A stretch of DNA of 44,542 nt from Candidatus Zipacnadia bacterium (GTDB lineage: Bacteria > Armatimonadota > Zipacnadia > Zipacnadales > UBA5352). This document shows positions 1 to 11,100 of the stretch, piece after piece. Position 1 is the first letter of the stretch. Every line of letters begins with the position of its first letter. The stretch is taken from the NCBI GenBank assembly GCA_029821635.1, contig JALGSW010000012.1, forward strand, positions 1 to 44,542, given 5' to 3'. The notes under the pieces are model-generated. The model ran no database searches, was not told the origin of the DNA, and worked only from the letters and a program-made list of their open reading frames with translations. The translations under genes and the position numbers were made by a program.

Positions 1-64
1 CCAGCGCGACCCGGTCCAGCGCCACCTCGACTGCATCCTCGAGCCATGCCTGAAGGCGTGCCAT
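1..64 (-). CDS. possible N-terminus of a leftward gene cut by the window edge
   Basis: Read leftward from an ATG at 62-64, the frame stays open to the edge and gives about 21 residues beginning MARLQAWLEDAVEVALDRVA, which looks like a plausible amphipathic helix. There is no clear Shine-Dalgarno sequence before it. A competing reading is the tail of a rightward gene in frame 2, ending at a TAG near 100-102. The stretch is too short to recognise a family. Confidence 0.22.
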   Translation of the reverse strand, partial: MARLQAWLEDAVEVALDRVAL

Positions 65-132
65 GGGGTGCTGCTGGCAAGGGGCATGGGGCAGAGGGAA
101 TAGGGCATGGGGGGGCCGGCAACGAGTCCGTG

Positions 133-154
133 GTGCGGACGCCCTCGTCCGCAC
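133..154. repeat. perfect GC hairpin upstream of the GHMP kinase
   Basis: GTGCGGAC (133-140) and GTCCGCAC (147-154) form an 8-bp perfect inverted repeat around a 6-nt loop. There is no T-tract, so it could be a weak terminator or a REP-like intergenic hairpin. The surrounding 60-115 is G-rich, with three imperfect copies of GCATGGGG. Otherwise 65-186 holds nothing recognisable. Confidence 0.45.
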
Positions 155-186
155 AGCCCATTGCTCAGCGACGCGCGGGTGATCAC

Positions 187-1142
187 ATGACGGTGACTCT
201 CAGCATCCCCGGACGCATCTGCCTGTTCGGGGACAAGATCGATATCGCGCACAAACCCGTCATCGCCGCGGCGATCGACATGTTCCTGCACATCTCCGCA
301 TCGGGCAGCGACGGTCCCGAGGCCGCGGTCTTCAGCCGCGACCTCAACCACACCGAGTGCTTCACCGTCGGCGAGGAGCCGGACACCTGCGGCTACTTGA
401 AGTACGTCCAGGCCGCCGCGTGGCTGCTGCGCGAGCGATTGCCCGGCGGTTTCCGCATGGAGGTCGAGTCGGAGATCCCGATTGGTGCGGGCCTGAGCAC
501 CTCGGCTGCTCTCACCGTCGGCGTGATCATGGCGCTCGATGAACTCTTCGGCCTGCGGATGAGTCGGGACGAGATGGCCGAGACCGCCTACCGCGCCGAG
601 CACGACGTCTGCGGCATCTCCTGCGGGCGGATGGACCAGTACGCCGTCGCACACGGGGGCGTCACCTTCATCACCACCGGCGATCCCGCGTCGGCCGAGG
701 TGCTCGACATACGCGAGCTTCCGGTGGTCGTCGGCGACTCGGCTGAGCCGCGCCACGCCTCCGATGTACTCAACCGAACGCGGGCCCGACTGGAGGATGG
801 CGACTCGATCGTACTTGACGCGTTCTCGTACTTGACGCGTTCGAGCACTTGCATCAATATACACTGAGTGGGCGGGAGGCACTCGAAGGGGGAGACGCCG
901 CCCGCGTCGGCGAACTGATGACTCTGAGCCAGGTCGAGGAGAAGCGGATCGGCGCCTCGACCGAGAAGATCGAGCGGCTCTGCGCCGCATCCGTCGAGGC
1001 AGGCGCGTTCGGCGCCAAGCAGATGGGGGCGGGCGGAGGCGGCTGCATGGTCGCGTACTGCCCCGGCCGGCAGGACGAGGTTGCCGCGGCCATCGAGGCC
1101 GAGGGCGGGGTCGCGTACGTGTGTGATGTGTTCCGCTGGTAG
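187..1142 (+). pseudogene. GHMP-family sugar kinase, frameshifted by a 17-bp tandem duplication
   Basis: The gene encodes a GHMP-superfamily small-molecule kinase (galactokinase/heptose-kinase-like), an ATP-dependent cytoplasmic sugar phosphotransferase. Motif 1 is PGRICLFGDKIDI, motif 2 is IPIGAGLSTSAA, a galactokinase-like GRMDQYAVAHGG follows, and motif 3 is GAKQMGAGGGGCM near the C-terminus. I start it at ATG 187 because the family normally begins just before motif 1; the open frame upstream from 46 looks non-coding. The frame ends early at 867 after a spurious serine-rich tail, while the remaining C-terminal 97 residues lie in another frame from 849. Removing one copy of the duplicated 17-mer (809-825/826-842) rejoins the frames as DAF-EHLHQYTLSGREAL and gives a normal protein of about 313 aa. 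As written, the product lacks motif 3 and should be inactive. The substrate cannot be told. Confidence 0.85.
809..842. repeat. perfect 17-bp tandem duplication inside the GHMP kinase gene
   Basis: The 17-mer tcgtacttgacgcgttc occurs at 809-825 and again, with no gap and no mismatch, at 826-842. Since 17 is not a multiple of three, the extra copy shifts the frame and is the single lesion separating the two halves of the kinase. Perfect identity implies a very recent event (replication slippage) or an assembly or sequencing artefact. Confidence 0.95.
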
Positions 1143-1180
1143 GCGCAAGCTACGACAAGCCACGTGACGGCCTGAGCGTG

Positions 1181-1201
1181 GCACGGGCGGCCCGCCCGTG
1201 C
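1181..1201. terminator. hairpin between the GHMP kinase and the carboxypeptidase gene
   Basis: GCACGGGCG (1181-1189) pairs perfectly with CGCCCGTGC (1193-1201) around a 3-nt loop, 40 nt after the kinase stop codon. There is no U-tract, so it is a terminator-like or RNA-stabilising hairpin rather than a canonical intrinsic terminator. Confidence 0.45.
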
Positions 1202-1228
1202 AGCCAACAATGACAAGCGACGAGTGTG

Positions 1229-4616
<3,388 letters not shown>

Positions 4617-4739
4617 GCGCTGCGGCGCGATGGCAGTCCGGGCAGGAACACCGTATCCGGGGCCCGAAGATTTGGGTGTGACGGCGGGGAGCGTCATCGC
4701 GGGGTGGATGGTGACCGTCTGTTTGAGGGGGGACGGTCG

Positions 4740-5492
4740 GTGACCCGACGCCAGATCGTCTGCTACTGGGCGCCCCCCATCGTGTGGGCGGGGCTCATCC
4801 TCGTCGGGACCTCCCTACCGAGGGCGCCGGGGCCGGATGTCGTCGGGTTCGACAAGGTCTCGCACCTTATTGCCTACGGCGTGCTGGGCGTGCTGTTGAT
4901 GCACAGCCTGTTGCGCTGCCAATGCCAGGCACTGCCGAAGGCCGCTGCTTTCACGCTGGGCGCCGGTGCGGTGTTCGCGGCCCTTGACGAGCTGCATCAG
5001 AGCTGGATCCCGGGTCGTCACACCGATATACGAGATTTCGCGGCCGACTGCGTGGGGCTTCTCCTCGCCATCGCCGCGACCTGGATGTTCGTGGGACGCA
5101 GAACGCACACAACCAATGCCGGAAGCGTGGATCACGCGCAGACCGTCACGAATGAGGAGATGACCATTATGGCCGAGGCACTGCATCTGGATCAGGACAA
5201 CTTCGCGAGTGAGGTACTCAACGTCGATCAACCCGCGCTGGTGGACTTCTGGGCACCGTGGTGCGGACCGTGTCAGATGATGGGCCCGACGATCGAAAAG
5301 CTCGCCGGGGACTTCGCGGGCAAGGCCGTCATCGCCAAGGTGAACGTGGATGACAGCCCGGAGCTCGCGAGCAAGTACGGGATCCGCAGCATCCCCGCGC
5401 TCCTGTTCTTCAAGGGCGGCGAGGTCGTCGATCAGCTCGTTGGCGTGCAGTCAGAGGATGCGCTCAAGCAGAAGCTCGACTCACTGGTGTAG
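4740..5492 (+). CDS. VanZ-like membrane protein reading in frame into thioredoxin
   Basis: The first ~120 residues form a VanZ-family membrane protein with about four hydrophobic segments and the family's polar signatures: FDKVSHLIAY (H42), LDELHQSWIPGRHTDIRDF (D83, E84, Q87, P91, R93) and the final helix. VanZ proteins are small integral membrane proteins of poorly known function, named for a teicoplanin-resistance accessory gene. I choose GTG 4740, preceded by a GAGGGGGG SD at 4725-4732, over the in-frame GTG at 4704. No stop codon separates it from thioredoxin: after a ~22-residue hydrophilic linker (GRRTHTTNAGSVDHAQ) the frame continues through a complete thioredoxin domain to 5492, 250 aa in all. 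Either this is a membrane-tethered thioredoxin or VanZ lost its stop codon; see the nested thioredoxin start. The linker after the last helix would need to be on the side where thioredoxin works. Confidence 0.75.
   Translation: MTRRQIVCYWAPPIVWAGLILVGTSLPRAPGPDVVGFDKVSHLIAYGVLGVLLMHSLLRCQCQALPKAAAFTLGAGAVFAALDELHQSWIPGRHTDIRDFAADCVGLLLAIAATWMFVGRRTHTTNAGSVDHAQTVTNEEMTIMAEALHLDQDNFASEVLNVDQPALVDFWAPWCGPCQMMGPTIEKLAGDFAGKAVIAKVNVDDSPELASKYGIRSIPALLFFKGGEVVDQLVGVQSEDALKQKLDSLV
5169..5492 (+). CDS. trxA: thioredoxin, with its own start inside the VanZ reading frame
   Basis: This is a classical thioredoxin of 107 aa, a cytoplasmic dithiol-disulfide oxidoreductase. The active site is WCGPC (C32, C35) after DFWAP, the buried-charge region is ALVDFW, and the cis-proline loop is RSIPALLFF. 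ATG 5169 has a strong Shine-Dalgarno GAGGAG at 5154-5159 with 9-nt spacing. The protein starting here (MAEALHLDQDNF) has exactly the usual thioredoxin N-terminus and length. I therefore think free thioredoxin is made from this start even if a VanZ-thioredoxin fusion is also translated from the same frame. A GC hairpin follows 25 nt after the stop. Confidence 0.88.
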   Translation: MAEALHLDQDNFASEVLNVDQPALVDFWAPWCGPCQMMGPTIEKLAGDFAGKAVIAKVNVDDSPELASKYGIRSIPALLFFKGGEVVDQLVGVQSEDALKQKLDSLV

Positions 5493-5513
5493 GCTCAACC
5501 ATCGTCCAGCACT

Positions 5514-5540
5514 GGGTGCGCCGGAGGTCCCGGCGCATCC
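5514..5540. terminator. hairpin after trxA
   Basis: TGCGCCGG (5517-5524) pairs with CCGGCGCA (5530-5537) around a 5-nt loop, extendable by three base pairs including one G-T on the outer side. No strong T-tract follows, so termination would be weak. It probably separates trxA from htrA. Confidence 0.5.
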
Positions 5541-5635
5541 GCGATCATAACTCTTACATGTTGTGGCTCCAGGCGCGCCGCACCAGGGAGGGGCGGATCG
5601 CGCTCTACAAGAGACGAGAGAGTGGTGAGACAAGT

Positions 5636-7234
5636 ATGCTCGACAGAGAAGACGGAAGACACAGACATGCGCATGCAGTCATCATTCTGGTCAGCGTGCT
5701 GATCGGGCTGGTGCTTGGCATGGTCGCGTGCAACATGCCCGCTCGCACGACTTCGCTGGCCGCGGCGCAGGATGCGCCCGCCGCCACGCAGCTCGAGAGC
5801 GAGTTCACCGCGGTTGCGGAGAAGGTGCTGCCCGCGGTGGTGCGGATCGACGTGGAAGTTGGCGGCGGCGCCGCTGTGGGCGAGCAGCCAGAGGGTATGG
5901 AGCAGATGCCGGAGCGGTTCCGCGAGTTCTTCCGCCAGTTCCCGTTCTTCGGCGATCCCGGCGAGGGCGGCGGTCCGCAGATGCCTGGCCCGCGGCGCCA
6001 GGGCGTCGGTTCGGGTTGGATATACTCCGCGGATGGGTACATCGTGACCAACGCGCATGTAGTGGCAGACGCGACAAAGGTCACGGTCCTGCTGCACGAT
6101 CGCGGCGACAACGAGCAGCCGGTTCCGGCCACCGTGGTCGGGGTTGACCCGCGTACCGAACTTGCGGTCGTCAAGGTTGACGTGAACCGCGACCTGCCGT
6201 TCCTTGAACTGGGCGACTCGGATTCGCTGAAGGTGGCCTCGTGGGTGATGGCCGTCGGAGCGCCGCTACAGCTTGAGCAGACGGTCACCGTCGGCGTGGT
6301 CTCGGCCAAGAGCCGCATCATCGAGCCCGATCCCGGGTTGCCCTTCCGATTGGGCGACATCATCCAGACCGATGCCTCGATCAACCCCGGCAATTCCGGT
6401 GGGCCGCTGGTGAACCTGCGCGGCGAGGTCGTCGGCATCAACGTGGCGTACGCCTCCCCGGGCCGCGTCGGCAACATCGGGATCGGCTTCGCCATTGCCG
6501 CCTCGACCGCCAGGCGCGTTCTTCCCGATCTGATGCAGGGCAAGCAGATCGCGCGCGGCTGGCTGGGCGTGCAGATCGAGGAGCTCAACGCCAACCTCGA
6601 GCAATTCTACGGCGTTGACCACGGCGTGCGCATCGCCGCGGTCGATAAGGGTGGCCCGGCGGCCGAGGGCGGCCTGCAGGTTGATGACGTCGTGACCGCG
6701 GCGGATGGGACGCCGGTTCGCGAGACCTTCGATCTTCAGCGCGAGGTGGCCGGCACGGCCCCGGGCACCACGATGCAGTTGACCGTCATGCGCAACAAGC
6801 AGGAGCGCACCATCGCCGTGACGCTGGGAACGATGCCGGCCGAGCTTGCGGGCATCCCCAGTGAGCGGGCGCCTGCCGTGGAAGAGGAGGGCGCCGACTG
6901 GCCCCTCGGAATCGCAGTGCTGCCGATCAGCGACCTCACTGCGGAGATTGGCCAGTCCCTCGGCATCGAGTGCCAGCAGGGCTCGATCGTCGGCCTGGAG
7001 CGCGACAAGGGCCTCGTGGTGCGCGACTTCGAGCCCGGCAGCGCCGCGGCGGGGAGGGTCGTGCCCGGTGATGTCATCGACAAGGTGAACGGCACCGCCG
7101 TGACCACCGTCGATCAGTACCGCGAGCAGATGAAGGCCGCCATGGAGGGCGACCAGGGCTTCGTGGTGCTGCATCTGATGCGTGTGGTGAATGGCGAGAC
7201 GATGAACCGTGTGGTAGACATCGAACTGCAATGA
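5636..7234 (+). CDS. HtrA/DegP-type periplasmic serine protease with two PDZ domains
   Basis: This is an envelope protein-quality-control protease of family S1C, 532 aa from ATG 5636 (GGTGAG SD seven bases upstream; upstream in-frame codons lack coding character). A hydrophobic N-terminal segment (about 14-31, ending LGMVAC) is a signal anchor or an atypical lipobox. The chymotrypsin-like domain carries His141 (VTNAHVV) and Ser254 (NPGNSGGPL). The position that is Asp in the DegP triad (SDIAL in E. coli) is Glu175 here (DPRTELAVVKV). Two PDZ domains follow (about 287-375 and 400-530), the second ending VVNGETMNRVVDIELQ. A Q-loop-like FRQFPFFGDP region precedes the protease core, as in DegP/DegQ. 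It stands between hairpins and is probably monocistronic. The Glu may lower activity or shift its pH profile; a chaperone role would not need it. Confidence 0.92.
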   Translation: MLDREDGRHRHAHAVIILVSVLIGLVLGMVACNMPARTTSLAAAQDAPAATQLESEFTAVAEKVLPAVVRIDVEVGGGAAVGEQPEGMEQMPERFREFFRQFPFFGDPGEGGGPQMPGPRRQGVGSGWIYSADGYIVTNAHVVADATKVTVLLHDRGDNEQPVPATVVGVDPRTELAVVKVDVNRDLPFLELGDSDSLKVASWVMAVGAPLQLEQTVTVGVVSAKSRIIEPDPGLPFRLGDIIQTDASINPGNSGGPLVNLRGEVVGINVAYASPGRVGNIGIGFAIAASTARRVLPDLMQGKQIARGWLGVQIEELNANLEQFYGVDHGVRIAAVDKGGPAAEGGLQVDDVVTAADGTPVRETFDLQREVAGTAPGTTMQLTVMRNKQERTIAVTLGTMPAELAGIPSERAPAVEEEGADWPLGIAVLPISDLTAEIGQSLGIECQQGSIVGLERDKGLVVRDFEPGSAAAGRVVPGDVIDKVNGTAVTTVDQYREQMKAAMEGDQGFVVLHLMRVVNGETMNRVVDIELQ

Positions 7235-7257
7235 GTGCGCAGTCGGACGGAGGCGAT

Positions 7258-7293
7258 CAGGCGGGCCCCGGCGAAATAGCTGGGGCCCGCCTG
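7258..7293. terminator. 12-bp perfect hairpin after htrA
   Basis: CAGGCGGGCCCC (7258-7269) and GGGGCCCGCCTG (7282-7293) form a 12-bp perfect stem with a 12-nt loop, 23 nt after the htrA stop. It is followed by CATTTGAG, a poor T-tract. It is the strongest inverted repeat among the plus-strand intergenic regions and most likely ends the htrA transcript. Confidence 0.7.
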
Positions 7294-7347
7294 CATTTGA
7301 GGTGCGTCACCAAAACTTAAACGCCCCGCAGGAGGGTTCTGAGCGGA

Positions 7348-7887
7348 ATGGAGGGTATCATAGTCCCACCAGTGAGAGAACGCGAAGGAATCCGCTGGTG
7401 TGTTGTCGAGACGGCGTGGGGGTGGTGCGGACTTCAGCGGGGGGCGGGCGGGATCAGCATCTGCTCGCTGCCGGCGGCCGTACGCGACTGCGCGTCGCTG
7501 TCGGTCGCCGACGCCTCACCCGAGGCGCCCCACGATCCGCTTCTCTCAAGAGCCGCACGCCTGCTCGTCAGGTACTTCGACGGGGAAGCGGTGCGCCTCG
7601 ATCTGCCGGTCGCGCCGGCGGGCATCGGGCCCTTCGGGCTCCGAGTGCTTGCGGCATGTGCGCAGATCCCCTGGGGGGAGACGCGCAGCTACGGGGAGAT
7701 GGCGGCGGCGGCAGGTTCGCCACGGGGAGCCCGCGCCGCGGGCCAGGCCCTGGGGCGCAATCCGGTGCCGGTGATCGTGCCCTGTCACCGGGTGATCGGC
7801 GCCGACGGAAGCCTCGTGGGCTTCGGCTCGGGTCTCGACATCAAGCAGCGCCTGCTCGCGTTGGAGGGAATCGCAGGCGCGCGTTGA
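7348..7887 (+). CDS. ogt: methylated-DNA--protein-cysteine methyltransferase
   Basis: This suicide DNA-repair protein removes O6-alkyl groups from guanine onto its own cysteine. The C-terminal domain contains the acceptor Cys146 in PVPVIVPCHRVIG, the Tyr/Arg DNA-binding region (IPWGETRSYGEMAAAAGSPRGARAAGQ, with the arginine finger probably R129), and the closing SLVGFGSGLDIKQRLLALE. The N-terminal ~90 residues are the short degenerate ribonuclease-H-like domain typical of Ogt proteins. Length is 179 aa. The start ATG has an AGGAGGG SD at 7330-7336. It sits alone between the htrA terminator and the promoter at 7945, so no operon partner is suggested. The symbol ogt rather than ada reflects the absence of the Ada regulatory domain. 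Confidence 0.94.
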   Translation: MEGIIVPPVREREGIRWCVVETAWGWCGLQRGAGGISICSLPAAVRDCASLSVADASPEAPHDPLLSRAARLLVRYFDGEAVRLDLPVAPAGIGPFGLRVLAACAQIPWGETRSYGEMAAAAGSPRGARAAGQALGRNPVPVIVPCHRVIGADGSLVGFGSGLDIKQRLLALEGIAGAR

Positions 7888-7944
7888 GGTGGCGGGTGGC
7901 AGATTCCGCGGTGCCGCCCGTTTGAACGGTCAGGCCCGCCGCGG

Positions 7945-7973
7945 TTGACAGGTACTGATGGTTTGCGTAGAAT
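7945..7973 (+). promoter_or_regulatory. strong sigma-70-like promoter of the surface-protein locus
   Basis: TTGACA (7945-7950) and TAGAAT (7968-7973) are separated by exactly 17 nt. The -35 box is perfect and the -10 matches 5 of 6. Predicted transcription starts near 7980, leaving a leader of about 130 nt before ATG 8113. Confidence 0.8.
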
Positions 7974-7997
7974 GGCGTGAGAAACGCCGCTGCCACA

Positions 7998-8055
7998 GGA
8001 CCGGGAGGGTCCGGCGACCAACTCGACGGCGCGACTTCATGCGCGGGCGTCGAGT
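7998..8055 (+). promoter_or_regulatory. structured 5' leader with two hairpins
   Basis: GGACC (7998-8002) pairs with GGTCC (8008-8012). ACTCGACG (8021-8028) pairs perfectly with CGTCGAGT (8048-8055), with a further inner GCGC/GCGC pairing and a possible outer ACCA/TGGT extension. I compared it by eye with c-di-GMP, cobalamin, TPP and SAM riboswitch cores and found no match, so I call only a structured leader. The start codon of the metalloprotease lies 57 nt beyond the second hairpin. Confidence 0.45.
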
Positions 8056-8112
8056 GTTTGGTGTCGGTTGCGGGGCAGGCAGAAAGAAAGCAGCGAGAGG
8101 TGGCCAACGAAC

Positions 8113-11100
8113 ATGCGTAGCTCCATGGCGACCCGATCCGTGCTCTTCATCATCTCCGCGATCATGCTCACGGGCCTTACCGCCCCCAGTGCAACTGCGG
8201 CGGTGACTATCGAGGTCGGGGACTACCGCGAGCTTGCCCTCCAGCTCGTGCAGGACAAGTTCGACCTCTCCGAGGAAGCGGCCCGCACCGTAATGCACCG
8301 GTACGAGGTCGCGAACGGCGACCGTGTCATTGACGACCTGGAACTGCCTGACGGCGCTGTGCTTGACTTCGTCACCGTGGACGGTGAGGCCTCAGATCCC
8401 GACTCAATGGTGACCTTCCAGGGCTCGGGCGTGATTCATGAGTCCCGTCCCGCGCTTTTCGGCGCTGCGCTGACCGAAGCCCTCAACAACGCGTCTCCCC
8501 AAGAACGGCGGCACATGCTCGAGAATATCTCCGCGGCGATGCGTCGCGGCTGGTTCGTGCAGACGCTCACCGATCAGGATCGCGAGGCGCTACTCAACAA
8601 CAACGCCTATCCGGGCCAGCAGGGGCAGATGCGGCCGCAGGCGGCGCGCATCATACGCATCCTGGTGGTCCTGAACAACTTCCCGCAGTGGAACGACGTC
8701 TCGCCCACGCGTGGCAACTACGACGAAGAGAGCGAAGACCGCAACCACCCGATGCACTCGAACCCCGACACGCTCAATCTCTACACCCCGGGTGGCCCGC
8801 TCTCGACCAGCGACTTCAGGCCCAACGGTCTGCTGACCGGCTGGAGCGATACCGGCATCAACCCGATCGGTTCCGGCAGCAGCACCGCCAACCATCCGCG
8901 CATCCAGTACAACGTGGACGGCGCCAAGGGCACGTCCGTCGACCTGCGCGAAGCCTGGTACGAGTTCCTGTTCAACCAGGAGAACCCCCGCAGCATCAGC
9001 AACTACTACTGGGAGAACTCGAACGGGAACCTGCGCATCCAGGGCAACCGCTCCGACATCCGCGGTCCGCTGGAGAGCCACCATATTCTCGACAGAATCC
9101 CCTACGGCGGTCCGGACTACAACTACGCCATCCAGCCCGGCACGCCGATTATCCGTCGCATCGCTGAGCCTTCGCCCCCGCCCTACGGCATCCCGAACCT
9201 GCGCGGTCTCAGCGCCGACTCCGGCGAGGAAATCATCGGCACGCTCGGCTACAACGGCGGCGTGAGCGTCGGCGGTCTGTCTATCATCACGGCCGCGGAG
9301 TTGGCGGACACTACCGCTGACAATACGCAGTGGGACCCGCTCGACATCGACGATGTGTGGGTCGATCCGTTCGATGGCCGCCGCCGCATCTACGAGACGG
9401 AAGGGTTCGCGCCCGGTGACCGCATCCGCGGTAACGTGGGCGGCGTGTTCGTGAACAGCCTCCCGATCGACGCCGGCTGGTCACTCACGCGGGACCAGGC
9501 CTACGAGGACGCGATGTTCACCCGGAACGACACCATCGACTCAGACGCCGGCAATCGGCTTCTGTCGATGTGCTACTACACGCACGATCACGCGGCTGAG
9601 GACCAGAGTATGGGCAGCCGGCCATATCAGCTCGCCCACATCCGAAACACGCTCAGCCGCGTAGACGACATCTGCGGCACCCTTGAGCACCCTGATGATC
9701 GCTACGACCGCCCGAAGCCGTGGGACCACGACACCATCGACCACGCGTCGCCCAACTACGGTTACTTCGAGGGCCCCGACTCCAACGGCGGTCACAAGTT
9801 TGGTGTGTGGCTCGGTCACCTGCACAACATCATGGTCGAGGAGGGCATTTCGGGCTCCGGCTACAGCTCGACGATCCACCTGTATCCGTCCGACATCGCG
9901 GGCGAAGCCGACACGGGCGGCACCACCGGCCCGTGGAGCGGCCTGCACGTATTCATCCCGAACGGCGCTGTCGTCCTGCCCGCCAACGCGGGTCTGGTCG
10001 TGACGGCTCACGAGCTCGGTCACGCGGTCAACGGCTTCCCGGACCTGTATGACCTCGACTTCTACACCAACTCCGCGGGCCACGAGCCGAAGCTGGACGA
10101 GACGAACATGATCGGCCCGTACTCGGTCATGGCGATGGCCGGCGGCGTCCGCGTGGACGCGTTCCTGAAGACGCTCGTCGGCTGGGTCAATCCGGTTGTG
10201 GTCACCGAGGACATCCTCAGCGCGCCGCTGCCCGAGATCGAAGGCACGCTGCAGGACCCGGTCGTATACAAGCTGCCGGGGCGGCCCCACTACATCCCGA
10301 CCGGCGTTCCCCCCGATGAGTGGAAGGAATACTTCCTCGTCGAGAATCGCAACCGCAACGGCGCCAACTACTTCGGCGACCCGTCGCCGCTGGGGATGTA
10401 CATCTACCACGTCGACCTGCGCTTCGGCCAGACCGAGGAGGACCATCCGGCGGTCATCGTCGAGCAGGCCGACGGCCTCTACGAGTTGGAGCGCAACCCG
10501 GTCGGCCAGGTCGGCGATCTCCCCGGCGACCCGTTCCCGGGCTCGTTCGGCATTCGGACCTGGGACCAGTACACGAACCCGAGCAGCAACAGCCACGGCT
10601 TCAAGGGCGGCACGAGCGGCACCAACCAGATGCGGCCCGCAACTGAGGAGCCGCCGGAGCCACCGGCCGGCTATCTGACCAACGGGACCGCGACGGACTC
10701 GTTCTCGCGCGTCGTCAGCATCTCAGATCCGGGCACGTTGATGAGCTGCAACCTGCACGTGGTGCCGCGTGAGATCATCGTCACGCAGGTGGCCATCCCC
10801 GGGCAGCCGACCGAGGTGCTGCAGGGCACCGAGGACTTCCTGGTGCAGCGCCTGAACCTGAATAACGACGGCAACCTGCCGAACTTCTCGATGGGCGACG
10901 TCGAGCTGGCCTCGATCCGCGTCGATGAGAGCGGCTCGTCGCAGCGGGATGCGGACACCGATCGCGCATCGCTGTTCGATGACACGGACGAGAACGGTGC
11001 ATTCGACCCCGCGATCGACACGCGCATCGCTGTGGCGAGTGTCCAGAATCAGAGCCTGTACTTCACGAACCTCAACTATCGCATCCCGCTCAACGAGGAT

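Noticed and set aside
10009-10044. One-residue-longer spacing in the zinc motif as a novel protease class
   Set aside because: HELGHxxxGFPDLYD occurs in other M6-family proteins that I recall, so it is a known subgroup rather than a new feature.
9541-10596. 351-aa minus-strand open frame opposite the metalloprotease core
   Set aside because: The plus strand here holds the HELGH zinc site. The antisense frame has no family signature.
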